From Pisolithus tinctorius (taxonomy: Eukaryota; Basidiomycota; Agaricomycetes; Boletales; Pisolithaceae), in assembly GCA_024663395.1 (NCBI GenBank), contig JANFAH010000056.1, positions 310,001 through 374,000 of the forward strand: DNA of 64,000 bases, in the 5' to 3' direction. The stretch's first letter is position 1; each line of letters opens with the position of its first letter. Shown here one piece after another: positions 35,886 to 47,825 of the stretch. Both the position numbers and the translations under genes were made by a program. Below the pieces are notes generated by a model, which saw only the letters and a list, made by a program, of their open reading frames with translations, was not told the DNA's origin and did not search any database.

Positions 35886-38800
35886 ATGCCCCGTAACCAC
35901 AGCCTGGGGACCTCTACCCTCCGTAACCGCAATCGAGTCACAAACAAAACTCGCCTCAAGGTCATCCAAGGAAACATCGATGCGGACCCTCTTGTACTCG
36001 ATGAAGACGAGGAAAAGGCCAGAATTGTTAGCACGGCCGGCGTGGACGCTGAGGACGCAAACGTGAGTCGTCTTTCCCGTCGTCGACAGTTGTCGCGCCC
36101 TTGTTGAACTAGGCTGACGTGGCCTGTTCTGATTGGCTCATTCCGTGGGAAATCGATTATCGATGGCTGACTCATCACGGCGCTCTGCCCCCCACAGGAG
36201 CACCACTTGCAGGCTGTTCTTTCGGCGGCGTCACATCGGCACCAGTCCGTCGGACGGACAACCCGGGGCCTCATCGATAAGCCTCCCGCGTACATTCCAA
36301 CACCCGACTCCACCGGTGTCATCGACAACTATGAGGAGTTCTATCCTCCTAATTGCTGGAAGCAACCCGAGCCATATATACGTTTCTCTGAAACCGTCGA
36401 CGAATCCTGTACGAATGCCATCATCGATGGTTTCACGTACTTCATGGACGAGCGCGACAAGGAGTGGCTCGATAGGAACAACGGAGAGGCTCGTGGTGAA
36501 GGCACCAGTGCTCAAGGCGCCCTCCCAGTTTCAGGCACGACAACGCGCTCAGGCCTATCGCAGCGTAGTGCGAAGGCGAAAGGCAAGGAGCCAGACTGCA
36601 ATCAACCAGTCACTATTACCGAAGACGAGTTCGAGCTTGTGATGGGTTTATTTGAGAAGGTTACACATGACAAGACACCATTCCTGCATACGGTAGGTAG
36701 CTTGTTTTTTTCCCCCTCGATTCTTGCGATATGAGATGACAATTCACATTCACAAGGGTTTGGACTCTGGAATGTCCTTTCCGCCATTCTCGGACTACCA
36801 AGATGTTTTCTCCTCCCCGTTGCTACCGTCTATGTTCGCCGCATTCGCAGTTCCTCCATGGATACCACAACCATTCCATCTTTTACGTATCGCGAAGGGG
36901 ATTTATCCTTACTGGCGCGAACGCAGGATCGAGCGAGGGGGTCACCGGATAATCCCAACTTTGAACGTGAGTGTTTCACTCCCTATGATTTCACTAACGA
37001 GCTTACCGTTGTTGCAGTTTGACGAGACGGACACAAATGAATCGTATATATGTTTCCGCCGTCGAGAAATCAAAACCGCTCGAAAGACTCGTGCCTCCCA
37101 AGCGACGTCCTCCGATAAGCTGCTACGTTTGCAGTTGGAGCTTGCGCAGGCTTCTGAACTGGCGAAATATCTTCTTGCGCGAGAAAATCTGCAGAAAGAG
37201 AATGCACAACAAACGATGCAGGTTTGGGAGAAAAGGATCGAGTTCGCCGACCTCAAGCGCAAGTTCCCGTCCTTAAGTACGAAAGAGGATGAAGAATTAC
37301 TGCACGACAAGGAACGTGTTGTCAAGAAGCCGAAGATCGAGCCTGCCGGGTATGGCGAACTACCTTCCTGATAAGCATAACCTAACATCCTTTTTGTAGT
37401 CGTATAACAGGCCTCAAGATTCGTGCAAGAGACAACGATGCAGGTTCGCCAGTGGTAGCAGCGGAGGCCGTCATCCGCCCAAAGGAACGGCTTGCCCTGA
37501 TCAACGCGGCCGTGGAGCGCGATCTTGCAAAACGCAAAGAAAGAGACCACGGCTACGAGGATGTTGTGGAGGTGACTACGCCTTTGCTTCGTAGCTTTTG
37601 TCGTTAACGTGTTCCACGCAGAGTGCTTACCAGCGGCCCTCACTGCCGTACTCACGACGTCATTGGAAGGCTATGTCGTTATCATCTCGTGCTACACCTT
37701 CGCTATCCCGTGTTGACGAGGTCGGCGATGATGCTAAGCCAGAACACGTTCGCTACCTTCGGTATCGGCTTACCCGCTTAGGTGGAGTTATGCTCGACAG
37801 GAGAGATGCCTTCATGCAAAGGATGGGTATCTCCGACGATGATGGCACGCTCCTTCGACGGCGACATGCTTTTGGTCAGCCACTCGACGATGGCTTCGGT
37901 GACGCTGAGGACGAGGAAATGCGGCGTCGTTTGCGGGAACGTTGGCGCTTCGATCAGGATGACGATCCCGCCGTTGCGCCAGAAGGTCCTGAGGAACAAG
38001 ATCGGGTTCTCATAGACGATTATGAGCCTAAATATCTGCGTCACATGATGACGTTGCTCACAGAACAAGATCACCAACTCATTAATAACGACGCCACTTT
38101 GTATGTCTTACAGGACGGCCGTACGCGCCCCGTCACTCCCTACCGAATAGGTGTTCCTCAGCCCATGGGTCGCAAAGAGCAGCAAAACTCCCAGCGCGTG
38201 TACACCAACGGAACTTCACCACTCGCGGCGTCCAGACAAATGTCTGCTAGCGTTCCCCTGCCCTCGATCCCGAACGGTATGCCAATATCGATGCAGGCCC
38301 ACGTGAAAGGCATACAACCCCCCTCAGCGGTTCCCCATGCGCGGATATGCTCCAATGGAAATGTGCAGCCTCAAGGAACGCCAAATGCTTCCTCTTCAGA
38401 ACCTTCCCAACGGGCTAGCTCATCTCCCTTGCCGACGAAGGGGTTGAGCGCCTCTCCGGCTACTGCTCCTATAGCTGACGGGGACGCAGTGAAGCTCTCA
38501 TCGCCCAACGGGACGCCTGGCATACCACCTACTCCAGAGGTGCAAACGCCCAACCAACCGTCAGGAACTCCACGCCTGAAAGCTGATCCCCAGCAAGCGG
38601 TTTCCATTCCGCTGAATGGGTATCATCACGTCCCGATCAACGGGTATGCGATCCCCAACATCTCTTTCACGCCACACCCTCGGCAGCTGAACGGCCTCTC
38701 GCCGCAGCAGATGAAAGACCTGCGATCTGCGTTTGCTCAGGATCCGAGCTCGGGGATGCAGGGTACGCCTGGTCGGCAAATTCAGGCGCCTTATGTCGGG

Positions 38801-39076
38801 CACCTAGTACCCAACGGAACCCATTTCAACATGCAAATGGGTGCAGGAGCGAATGTAAATCTCAAGCTCCCTCCCGGCAGGCAGTGGAACGGAGTCGCGT
38901 CGCCGCTGCAGCAGGCACCAAACCTCGGAAGTGTACCCGACGGTGGTGGGACCCAGATATTGTCTACCGCACTTCCCCTTCATCAGTCACCACCACGTCC
39001 ACCACCCACACCAACTTTGAAGATGGCGTCGCCATCCATGCAGCAGTCTGTGCCGAGTTCGCAAGGGGGTTATTAG
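35886..39076 (+). CDS. epl1: Enhancer-of-polycomb-like protein Epl1 (NuA4 subunit)
   Basis: Six exons (35886-36062, 36198-36692, 36757-36966, 37018-37349, 37400-37571, 37622-39076) encode 946 residues. The N-terminal EPcA domain begins TLRNRNRVTNKTRLKVIQGN and includes YEEFYPPNCWKQPEPYIRFS and FDETDTNESYICFRRREIK. The second half is long, Pro/Ser/Gln-rich and probably disordered. Epl1 scaffolds the Esa1-Yng2-Eaf6 core of the NuA4 histone H4/H2A acetyltransferase; Arp4, another NuA4 subunit, is encoded 7 kb upstream. The start was chosen at the first ATG in frame (35886). Intron 36967-37017 (51 bp) has no in-frame stop, so retention would add 17 residues. Confidence 0.93.
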
Positions 39077-40051
39077 GACTGGTTTATGCTACTAACTCGT
39101 GTTTCCGTGCGATATGGTACATGTCACACACACACTCTATCCCGACTTACTGACTCCTCTCCGTAGCAGCTTTCCTAGTACTAGCGATTTTTGATTATAC
39201 TACCCACCTCTGTTTTTTATGTCCTTTCCTTACTGTGTATTATAATTCGACACTTCGTTCACAGTGAAGTCCCGTCGCACGGTGGGCGTCGACGGATACA
39301 ACGGATGTCTCCAACATATGCCCATTGAAGTACTGTATAACCGAAGTTGTGTGAAACGCAATATGTCGTCTGCGATTAACGGAAGCTGCAACCAGGGTCG
39401 TGAAAGTACTATGCACGAAGTTTGCGGATGGACCTCCTTTCTGTGGAGTTCAAATGAACCCCCGACGTCATGGTTGTGATACCCAGAATTCGTTTGGGCC
39501 TTGCCGGCACTGCCCATCGTTGTCCACGGCCTCCACTGCAGAGCATGAAGGTATGGCCTTCAATTTCTTCGTTCACATCTTCCCTCTTATGTCTTTGCCC
39601 TTCGAGGTTATGCATCATCTGGAGGTCTCGCTGTTACATATTCACATGCATCCCAAGGAGTTTACTGCAATTGTAAAAGCGAAATATCTGGTATGCGATG
39701 CCAACCGAGTTAAGGGGTTGCCACCTCAAGGTTTGAAATTCGCTCGTCATTCTCACCTGCAAATGAAGGGATGTCGACTGATCGATCTGTTGATTTCTAC
39801 GAGAGGCGACGTCAGTAGAGTACAAGTCCAGTCGGTTTACGTCCGTACAAGCAAAGTACGTAGTACCAAAGTACAAGTACATGTACGCCCGGTCCGGTCC
39901 ATATATTTCCGTTGGCCCCGACCCGGATCTTCCCGACAGCTGTGATTTGTGATTTTTTGCTGCCAACCAGCGTCAGAGTACAATCTCGTCGTCTTCGTCG
40001 TTGTCATTGTTATCGGCAACTGTCGCAGCTGAATCGAATGTGCAGCGGAAA
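39077..40051. other. Intergenic between epl1 and the PTC7-type gene
   Basis: No conserved coding. A cluster of seven GTAC sites lies in about 65 bp (39,828-39,888), followed by CCGGTCCGGTCC, 165-225 bp before the next start codon. It may be regulatory. A 181-codon open frame at 39400-39945 shows no recognisable block. Confidence 0.4.
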
Positions 40052-42042
40052 ATGAGTGCACCGGGTCCGACGATGAAGACATTCCAGAAGCGCTTCTGCA
40101 CTGCTCTGCCCCGCGCTGCATCCTCGTCGCCATCCTCGTCGCTGTCCAGAGTGCGTTCAAACTCTGCATCGTCTGCACGCTCGCTCTACACTGCCAATGC
40201 AGCCTCGGGGCCACTTGCCTTCTTCGATTCCCCACCCCCGCCCCCGCCCAGCTCTCGGCCGGGCAACCCCCATGTCCTCTCCACATCCCGGCTCCCTGTC
40301 AAAGCCGAGGGCGAAGGCTCGTCCAGCCAGCACACGCAAAGCTCACCCAACAGCCATGGACAGACTTCCAGTCAGCCGCCCTTCTCGCTCGCGCTCACCT
40401 CGCCCCAAGCAAACGCATCGCCGCCGCACGCCCCCGTAGCGTACCAGACAGCCGCCCTCTTCCCTTACACCTCCTTTGCACCTGTCCCATTCTACAACAT
40501 CCATGTCTCGGACAACTCCGATTCTCGCAAGCATGTAAAACGCCCTCGCCTGCGTTATCACCTCGACGTCGGCGCATACGGCATCCCTAAGCGAGCCAGC
40601 AAGCACGTCACACCCCGCAAAGACGACTACAGCAACAACCCCCTTTTTCAGGGTCGCGGCCCACAGGCAGAAGACCTCAGCCTTGCTGTACAAGTCGGCG
40701 AGGACGCTTACTTCGTCCGCGAAAATGCCATGGGCGTCGCCGATGGCGTCGGTGGTTGGTCACGACCAAAAGGTGTGTTTTTCATTTCAAGCCCATTTGT
40801 GATATCGATGCCATTCTTGTTACCTAGATCCGACAGCATCCAGTCATACACCAGAAGAACCCACCCCAAGTGCACTATTTGCAAGGCGGCTCATGCATCA
40901 TTGCTCAGTAGAAACCCTTCATGCAGAGAAGACAGCTGACTCTCGTCGTCGTACTGTCTCTCCATCTCGCACCGTGTCTCCCCGGCGTACTAATTGCACA
41001 GCCTTGAATGACTCGTGGCCGTGGAGTGCTGACCCAGATCAACTCAATGAAGAACTCGAAGATTCTTTGGAAGACCTTGAGGACGGACTGGATATATTGA
41101 TGATTCTCGAGCGTGCCTACGAGAATACGCTCAAGGCTCATGTTGTAACGGAGCCTGCGGAGACGTCTTCCTCTCCGCCACTAGTCGAGGCTGGTACACC
41201 TTCACTAGCAACGATACCCGAGGACGACGACGTCATCGTCGCAGAGTCCACTGTGTACGAGAAACGTCCAGCACCGCAACCACCAGAAACTCCCATGCCC
41301 TCTCTTATTAAGACAGTACCACTGATGACGGGCTCGTCTACAGCACTTGTTGCGGTTTTGCAGCATTCCCAGCGCAACTCTCCGCGGGACGTCCCTCCAC
41401 CCAAACCAGTGCTCTTCTCTGCTCCAGCTCCTAGCGCTGCATGTGATGCAGTTCTTAAGATTGCACATCTAGGCGATTGTATGGGTATGCTTGTGCGCAA
41501 CGAACAAATCGCATGGCGTAGTGAGGAGATGTGGTGGAAATTCAATACCCCTGTGCAACTTGGACCTCGTTCGTCCGCCCGTCCACGTGACGCCCAGATT
41601 ATGGAACTCCCGGTGCAGGCAGATGACATCCTCATCCTTGCCAGTGACGGACTCAGCGACAACTTGTGGGACTCAGAAGTCCTCGACGAAGTCGTGCGAT
41701 TCAAGCGCTCGTTCTTGAAGGACGGCGAGCGCAGCGTAGGTGGACTACTCGGGCGTCGAACTCTGGCTGGTATGTTGAGTGAAGCATTGTGTTCGCGGGC
41801 GCGCCGTGTCTCAGAGAGGAGGGGAAAGAGTGTCGCTGATGATGATGACGAAGATGTGGAAGATGAAGTTCCCTTTGCCCGTCGGGCAAGGGAACAGGGC
41901 AAGTCTTTCAAAGGTGGAAAAATAGATGGTAAGACGAACACGAACCACTGCTGGTGACCATGCTGACGTTACCTTGACAGACATCTCTGTCCTCGTGGCG
42001 GTCATCTCTCCGGCCCCGGAATCAATCCGGAGCTCGCTGTGA
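40052..42042 (+). CDS. ptc7: PTC7-type PP2C protein phosphatase, probably mitochondrial
   Basis: Three exons (40052-40772, 40828-41928, 41981-42042) encode 627 residues. PP2C metal-binding signatures are GEDAYFVRENAMGVADGVGGW, AHLGDCMGMLVRN and LASDGLSDNLWD. In yeast, Ptc7 is a mitochondrial matrix phosphatase that activates coenzyme Q synthesis. The first 60 residues are rich in Arg, Ser and Ala with almost no acidic residues, like a mitochondrial presequence. The ATG at 40052 is the first true ATG in frame. A long Ser/Pro/Glu-rich insert (about 290-400) separates the two halves of the catalytic domain, longer than in yeast Ptc7 but of a kind seen in basidiomycetes. Confidence 0.9.
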
Positions 42043-42285
42043 TTATCAAGTTGTTCTGATTTGCATTCTGAGTGGTGTTTCGCATTAATGGTCTGGAGCA
42101 GCAGTAGCATATGCATTGTACAACATTCCCTTGCATAGTTATCATGTATGTTCATTGCAGAGGTATATTCGAGGAAACCTCTTCTTGATTCCACCAGTCT
42201 TAAATTTGTGATATCAAGCGAGGCGACGATCAATTGGAAGACGCAGTTGAAATGAAAGTAGCGTGACAGTGTTTCTACAAAACAT

Positions 42286-43335
42286 CTAGCTGACATCCAT
42301 AGCCTCACCTCTGATCGGCGTAATCTCTTCACTGACAACCAAGCTACGAATATGTTCGCTCTTGATAGCTGTCGTCCCATGCCTAAACCCATACTTTAAT
42401 TCCTTCGCAACCCGCTCGTTGGGTTTGACAAAGTTTCGCAACATTTCAGTGTGGGTAGCGGTGATGACGCAAGCGTCGATGTTGGATCCGGAACCAAGGT
42501 CATTGAAGATACCTGCAGCAACAGCATCACAGACTAGCTTGAGGGCTTCCTCCCGCTGAACGGCAGGACGAACGTTATCATTTGAGTACCAGCTAGGCAG
42601 CGCAGGGGAGAGAGGTTGTCTGCCTACCTCCATGTTTGGCTTCCATCCATTTTCGAACACGGCCATGGCTGCCAAGCTGCCTGACCCCATGGTGACATAG
42701 GGGAGTTTGTCGGTAGAACCATGTGGATGGACAGTGAAGAGGTGAGCACCAGTCGAGTCCACACCTCCCAGCACAAGCGCAGCACCCACGTGCCCCTGGT
42801 ATCTGCAAGGGAGTAAGCATTACTATACACCTCTCGACGCAACAACCTTGCGTACTGGAAGAGATATTGCTTGAGCATGGTCATGGCCGCGACTACGCGG
42901 GGTTTCCTCCCCGTCGACAATGCATGCAATTCAATATTCGAGGATATAGCTGCAGTTACGAATTCAGTATCTGCAGCCGTCCCCGCGCCGCAGCATCGAA
43001 TAGATTCTGCGATGTAATGTATCTACATTGACGCGTGAGCGACGCACGACGATCTAAAGGGACATATACTGCGATGCGACACGCACTTTCTCGCAATTCT
43101 TATCGGCTACAATTTCTCCTTCGGTTGCACGCGTGTCTGCACCGAGAATAATGCCGTCCTTGAAGATACAGCCTACGATCGTTGTACCGGTGCTCGTAGC
43201 CTTGGGCAAAGCAACTCCTTTGTGCTGGAGAAAGTCATTCCTGTGTATGATGCGTTATCACCGGCAGTAGTCGTACGACGCTGTCGTTGCTCACCGTAGT
43301 GAATTTGAGAAATCAAAGCCTGGTCCCCTGTACAT
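42286..43335 (-). CDS. pup1: 20S proteasome subunit beta-2 (Pup1)
   Basis: Five exons (43335-43295, 43240-43087, 43022-42856, 42802-42628, 42555-42286) encode 268 residues. The propeptide is cut between G32 and T33 (TSTG|TTIVG), exposing the catalytic threonine of the trypsin-like site. Other family blocks are [54 protein letters not shown] (read in parts) and [11 protein letters not shown]. Intron 42627-42556 (72 bp) has no in-frame stop. Divergent from the BAR gene with 165 bp between starts. Rpt4, another proteasome subunit, is encoded 4.5 kb away. Confidence 0.96.
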
Positions 43336-43500
43336 GGCGGTCTGCGTGCAGAATGGCCTTACGCGTCGACGACGAGGACAGCGGACACCGCATTCCATAT
43401 CGGTCGCATCCAGCCCCCCCTGGCACCGGTCTCACAGCCATCCGTTGACCCAACGACGCAGCCAGCCTCAGGTTCAGCCCAGAAACCAACAGACAAACCG

Positions 43501-44758
43501 ATGGACGGCTGGAATAAGTTGCAGTCGAGTTTCTCGAACATGAACTTCGCACAGTCAGCAAACAAGCTGGCGAAGGGTTTCAACTCTGGCGTTCAGTTGA
43601 CCAGAGAACGGCTAGGCCAAGTTGCGCCCGAAGACATTACAGAACTGCCCCAAGGTAACACCCATTCGATTTCCTACACACATTCTCCAATGACAACTTT
43701 ATGCAGAGTACAAGGATCTGGAGGCCCGCGTCGACGCATTGCGTCAGGTCCACATTGCCTTGCTCAAGTAGAGTTGCATCGTACCCCTTATTTGCGCTGA
43801 TATCTGACGGCACCCCTTTGACCAGGATCACCAAAGCATATGAGAACGAGACTTACGACTACCCTGTGCAAATTCAGGAATCGATTTCCGAACTCTCCAC
43901 TACAATCGGACACGGTATCACCAACTTCGCAGCCAACAATCTCAGGGGCACGAATCTCCCTGTCCCTTCGCCTGTAGCCCCACCCGCTGCTCAACACAAG
44001 ACCCTCCCTCACGCCCTCTGTCGCGCTGCAACCACCGGTGCCAATGCCCTGCAGGGTGCCCCCGGCGGCAATGAGCACAAGCTCCGCAACGCACTTGGAG
44101 AATACGCTGGAGCATGGGAAAGGATTGCCGATGCACGCCTTCAGCATGACGAGTCCATCCGGGCTGAATATCTTCAACCGTGGCAAATGACCTTGTCGAC
44201 ATCAATTGGTGTCGCCATGAAGGCTCGCCAGGCTGTCCGAGTCAGCCGACTTGAGCTCGACGCTGCGAAGCAGACGTACGGAATCTCACTTTCTTGTTGA
44301 GGGGGGCCGGGTCAACTGACAGTCAATATGGTTAGTTTGAAGAATGCCGGTCCCGCCAAGCAAGAGCAGGCACGACTGGAGGTTGAGAACGCGGAAGATG
44401 ACCTCGTTCAGAAGACCGAGGTTGCAATCACGCTCATGAAGACCGTGCTTGAGAACGTCAGTCTCCCTCCTGGGGCTATTACTATCTACTTGACGGATAC
44501 ATCTAGCCCGAGCCCTTAAAGAACCTGAACGAACTAGCCAAAGCCCAGGTGGGTGCCCTTCTGACCCTTGTAACCATGACTGACTTGGTTATAGCTGATC
44601 TACTTTACCACGGCTGCCGAAGCACTCTCATCCGCGCAAGGAGCAATTGAAGAGCTAAGCGTCGCCGCAGAAGGCGAATACAGGTGCAGCCCGACCGCGT
44701 CTTCCGTCGTATAGGATTTACTCACAGGAAACGTCATAGGAAGTCCCGCGACCACTGA
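43501..44758 (+). CDS. BAR-domain protein (Gvp36-like)
   Basis: Seven exons (43501-43654, 43707-43767, 43826-44275, 44336-44456, 44507-44548, 44595-44683, 44740-44758) encode 311 residues; an alternative last acceptor at 44727 would give 315. The protein is mostly helical with blocks KITKAYENETYDYP, HKLRNALGEYAGAWERIADAR, RLELDAAKQT and LKNAGPAKQEQARLEVE. These match fungal BAR proteins of the Gvp36 type, which bind curved membranes and act in Golgi and vacuole traffic. It ends YRKSRDH. The model is well supported by phase at every junction. No lesion seen. Confidence 0.88.
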
Positions 44759-44957
44759 GGTTCCCATATGAACGACGGACTGGAGATGTTAGCTTATCGA
44801 GACCTAGTGACTACGTCTACATCCCTTTTCATACTTTTCATATTGCCATGTCCCCTCGCCCTCCTTTCTGTGTGACATTGTATATGCCTACCTGTTTGTG
44901 TGTTGGACTCGCTGTTTCAATTTTCACGTTGTCTGCCTCACTGGGGTGTAGAGAAGG

Positions 44958-44965
44958 AAAAAAAA
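44958..44965 (-). terminator. RNA polymerase III terminator of the tRNA-Thr gene
   Basis: On the minus strand eight consecutive T begin 5 bases after the tRNA 3' end, the standard Pol III stop signal. Confidence 0.85.
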
Positions 44966-44969
44966 TAGT

Positions 44970-45062
44970 GCCCACTGGCTGGATTGAACAACCGACCTCA
45001 TCATCTCCCTGACCCACATTGTCAAGTACAAGTGACGCGCTCTACCACTGAGCTAAGCGGGC
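44970..45062 (-). tRNA. tRNA-Thr(UGU), intron-containing
   Basis: The minus strand folds as a tRNA: acceptor GCCCGCT with AGTGGGC, D-arm GCTC/GAGC with a perfect box A, anticodon stem CGTCA with TGATG, loop CTTGTA (anticodon TGT, threonine), and T-arm GGTTG-TTCAATC-CAGCC. A 22-nt intron sits one base after the anticodon, the canonical place. The gene is 93 bp and the mature tRNA about 71 nt before CCA addition. It lies in the short gap between the BAR gene and a truncated WD40 pseudogene. Confidence 0.92.
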
Positions 45063-45089
45063 TTTGTTTAGGAGGCCTTCTTCGGCCGT

Positions 45090-46496
45090 AGAGTCCGGTT
45101 GGTGGCCGGAGACCTCGATTCCGATCTGAGATACATATCTCATGAAGACGCGATTAATGTGGAGGCGACAGCGAGCAAGCCTCTGCGCGTTCGGTTCAAG
45201 TCTACGCTCGTTCCAAAGATGGCGCCTAACGAACATCCAAAACACTTGTCAATCCCCGCTCATCATACCTTCGTCGTCACTTGTCTCTTACTGTCGCATG
45301 GTCGTATTATATCTGCGTCGGATGATCATTCCATCCATGTCTACTCTCCTGCAACCGGTGAATTGCTGCAGTCGTTACACGGCCACGAGGGTGGCCTCTG
45401 GACACTAGCCGTTAGCAGGGACATCCTCGTCAGTGGCTCAACAGACCGCACTGCGCGTATTTGGGACCTCAACACCGGTCGCTGCACCCACGTGTTTGAA
45501 GGCCATACTAGCACTGTTCGCTGTCTCGCAATCGTAAGACCAGAAGTAATCGATGTCGAAGGGGAGGGAGGAGTTGTCACGAGAGAGAAGTGGCCGAAAC
45601 AATCTCTTGTTGTCACTGGCAGTCGTGATCATTCTCTACGTGTTTGGGCCATACCACGTAAGGGTCAACCCGAGTACCGATAGTCAGGTGCGGACGATAC
45701 AGACGCTGAACTGACTGAGGTACGATTTTATCCCGACCAACTTTACTGTTTCTCATCTTCCTGTCCGGGAGGACGTCAACGAGAATCCGTACCACAAATT
45801 AAACCTGGGAGGGCACGACCATGCCGTCCGTGCACTAGCCGCGCGGGGACGCATGCCCATCTCGGGTAGCTATGACTGTACTGTACGAGTATGAGACCTC
45901 TGCACATGGGAGTGCAAGTGGGTGCTAGTGGGGCACACCCAAAAATGGTACACATACCGCCGTTATCTCTCCTCTGACCTGTGTGCAGTTTATAGTGTGG
46001 TTTTAGACATAAGTCGCATCATTGCTTGCTCGGGATCGATGGACTGTGCTGTACGCGTCTGGAACCTTGGCAACGGCTAGTGTCAACAGATGCTGACCGG
46101 GCATGCATCCCTTGTTGGATTACTCGGCCTGTCTCCCCCATTTGATTTACGCCGCGGCCGACTCCACGTTGCGGCTCTGGGATCCCGATACTAGCGAGCT
46201 CCGTTGTCTCTTGAGGCCCACAATGGGGCTATGTCATGTTTTCAGCATGTGTTTAAAGTACTCAGTGGCTCTGACAGGACCTTGAAGATGTGGAACATTC
46301 GTGAAGGCACTGTTGCCAAGGATTTACTCACTGACGTGAACGCGATCTGGCAAGTTGTATTTAAAGGCCGATGTTGTATTGCAGCGAGTAACCGTGATAA
46401 TGGGACTATGTTGGATATTCGGCACTTTGGGACGAGTGAAGACGACGATTGGGACAGCGAATCGCCGGGAGGTATCTATGACAATGACAGTTGAAG
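45090..46496 (+). pseudogene. 5'-truncated Cdc4-like WD40 pseudogene
   Basis: WD40 repeats of the Cdc4/Fbw7 type are clear: GRIISASDDHSIHVYSPATG, SGSTDRTARIWDLNTGRCTH, VTGSRDHSLRVW, then NENPYHKLNLGGHDHAVRAL, CSGSMDCAVRVWNLGNG, and SGSDRTLKMWNIREGTVAKD. Intact Cdc4 has an F-box before these repeats and acts as the substrate receptor of an SCF ubiquitin ligase; here the F-box region is absent and homology starts about 30 bp from the tRNA-Thr gene. Stops include TAG after PEYR, TGA for the Trp of a WD motif and TAG after GNG, plus frameshifts near 46,120-46,230. Intron-like segments remain, so it is a segmental copy, not a processed one. Confidence 0.85.
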
Positions 46497-46930
46497 AAGA
46501 CGAGGTAGAAGAGCAGGCACAGGTGGACCCGATGGGCTAGGGTATGCAAGAGGGTTCAAGGAGTTCCGGTGTCATCGACAACGGCGATCGTTGGCGTGGA
46601 CCTTCAGTCACAGAATGAGCCAATGGTGCTGAGGGCTCTAAGAGTGGAACAAGTTACTTCCACCCGAGCCGGTAACACAATTCATAGCGTTTAAACCAGA
46701 ATAGTGTACTCTTCGGACGCAGGAAGCTACCTAACGGTATCATTAGAGCTTACCTTGTCATTTTGTGGGTAGCACCAAAGTAGCCTTAAGACTGTGACCT
46801 GCGCAAAACAACGGATTACCAGAATAAAACAATAGCTTGTTTCCTATTGGTGGAGTTATGCGGGATAAAATAGACAAGCGACCTCTTTACAACTTTTTAC
46901 TCTGCGGATTTAGCGGAATAGGTCGCCCAA

Positions 46931-47668
46931 TCATGCCTTCCAAGCCTTCGCGATCAGCTCCGTCAAACCTGCCAGATGCGCACGTAAATACGTTAGATAG
47001 TTTCGGGGAAAAAGACGGAATATGGTATTACACACCGATATCGTTTGTGTTGAACTGGTACACTCCAACGAGAACACCGAGTGTCATTGTCCGGAGTGTC
47101 CATCTCATGAAGTTTCCAAGAAACGGGAACTTGCGGGGATGAAGATAGTCCACAAGCATACAGTCAAACTGGACAAGTTCGATCGTTCAGTCAAGATGTC
47201 CATGTCGCTCCGGAGAACAGGTTCTTACCCCGATGTGACTGTGCATCACCAAGCCTATGCCGAAGAGTCCATCAAAGACGGGGTAGTTAGACCCAGAGGT
47301 GACGAATGCAGCAGCAGTCATTGGAACGAGGGATGCAGCCAAGAGACGCTCGAACGACCAATGGTATGATCCATGCATCTTGGATGGCGGGGGAAAGGTA
47401 GTCGGGTCATTGACCGTACCCTTGTAAATGGCTGCGGCTCTTTTTAGGGATGGTGCAGAATCAAACAGGTATGAATAGAATACGTACGTCCACCTGGAAC
47501 GTACTGTGCCGACGCACTGGCAGCATGTCTCACTGAAAACGACCGCTCAGAATACGAGAATCGTAAAGGAAGGGACGAACCTTGGAGTGATCGCAATACG
47601 CGACAACCTGCCGTCGATGCAAATGTCTTGGACAGCGGTGCGCGCAAGAGGACAGAAGTTGACATCAT
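46931..47668 (-). CDS. sdh4: Succinate dehydrogenase membrane-anchor subunit (CybS, SDH4)
   Basis: Four exons (47668-47488, 47431-47229, 47168-47036, 46968-46931) encode 184 residues. The N-terminus (MMSTSVLLRAPLSKTFAS and on) is an Arg/Ser/Leu-rich mitochondrial presequence. The anchor domain has GSYHWSFERLLAASLVP, FVTSGSNYPVFDG and the haem/quinone motif VMHSHIGFDCMLVDYLHPRK (formed across an intron), then further membrane helices and the short tail LTELIAKAWKA. SDH4 anchors complex II in the inner membrane and helps bind ubiquinone. It shares a 157-bp divergent promoter with rpt4; a CCAAT box is in it. The exons are short, so the gene is easily missed. Confidence 0.93.
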
Positions 47669-47725
47669 GTGTTGTGCAGAAGTTGTGTCGCCAGAATGCG
47701 GAGGGCAGGCAGACAACTTCGCCAG

Positions 47726-47730
47726 CCAAT
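47726..47730. promoter_or_regulatory. CCAAT box in the sdh4/rpt4 divergent promoter
   Basis: GCCAATCGG lies 58 bp upstream of the sdh4 start and 96 bp upstream of rpt4. In fungi the HAP complex binds CCAAT and controls respiratory genes; its use here is inferred from position. Confidence 0.45.
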
Positions 47731-47825
47731 CGGGGCAGAGACGATTACATAACGAGACACCTTGATTAAGTAAGCGACCACTGACGCGTCCACAGTCAAG
47801 GCAATAACTGGAGTTAACATCGATA

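Noticed and set aside
39400..39945. 181-codon plus-strand open frame
   Set aside because: No conserved block, no splice support, and composition not clearly coding.
43336..43500. Proteasome-type promoter element (GGTGGCAAA) upstream of pup1
   Set aside because: Looked for here and in the rpt4 promoter; not present.
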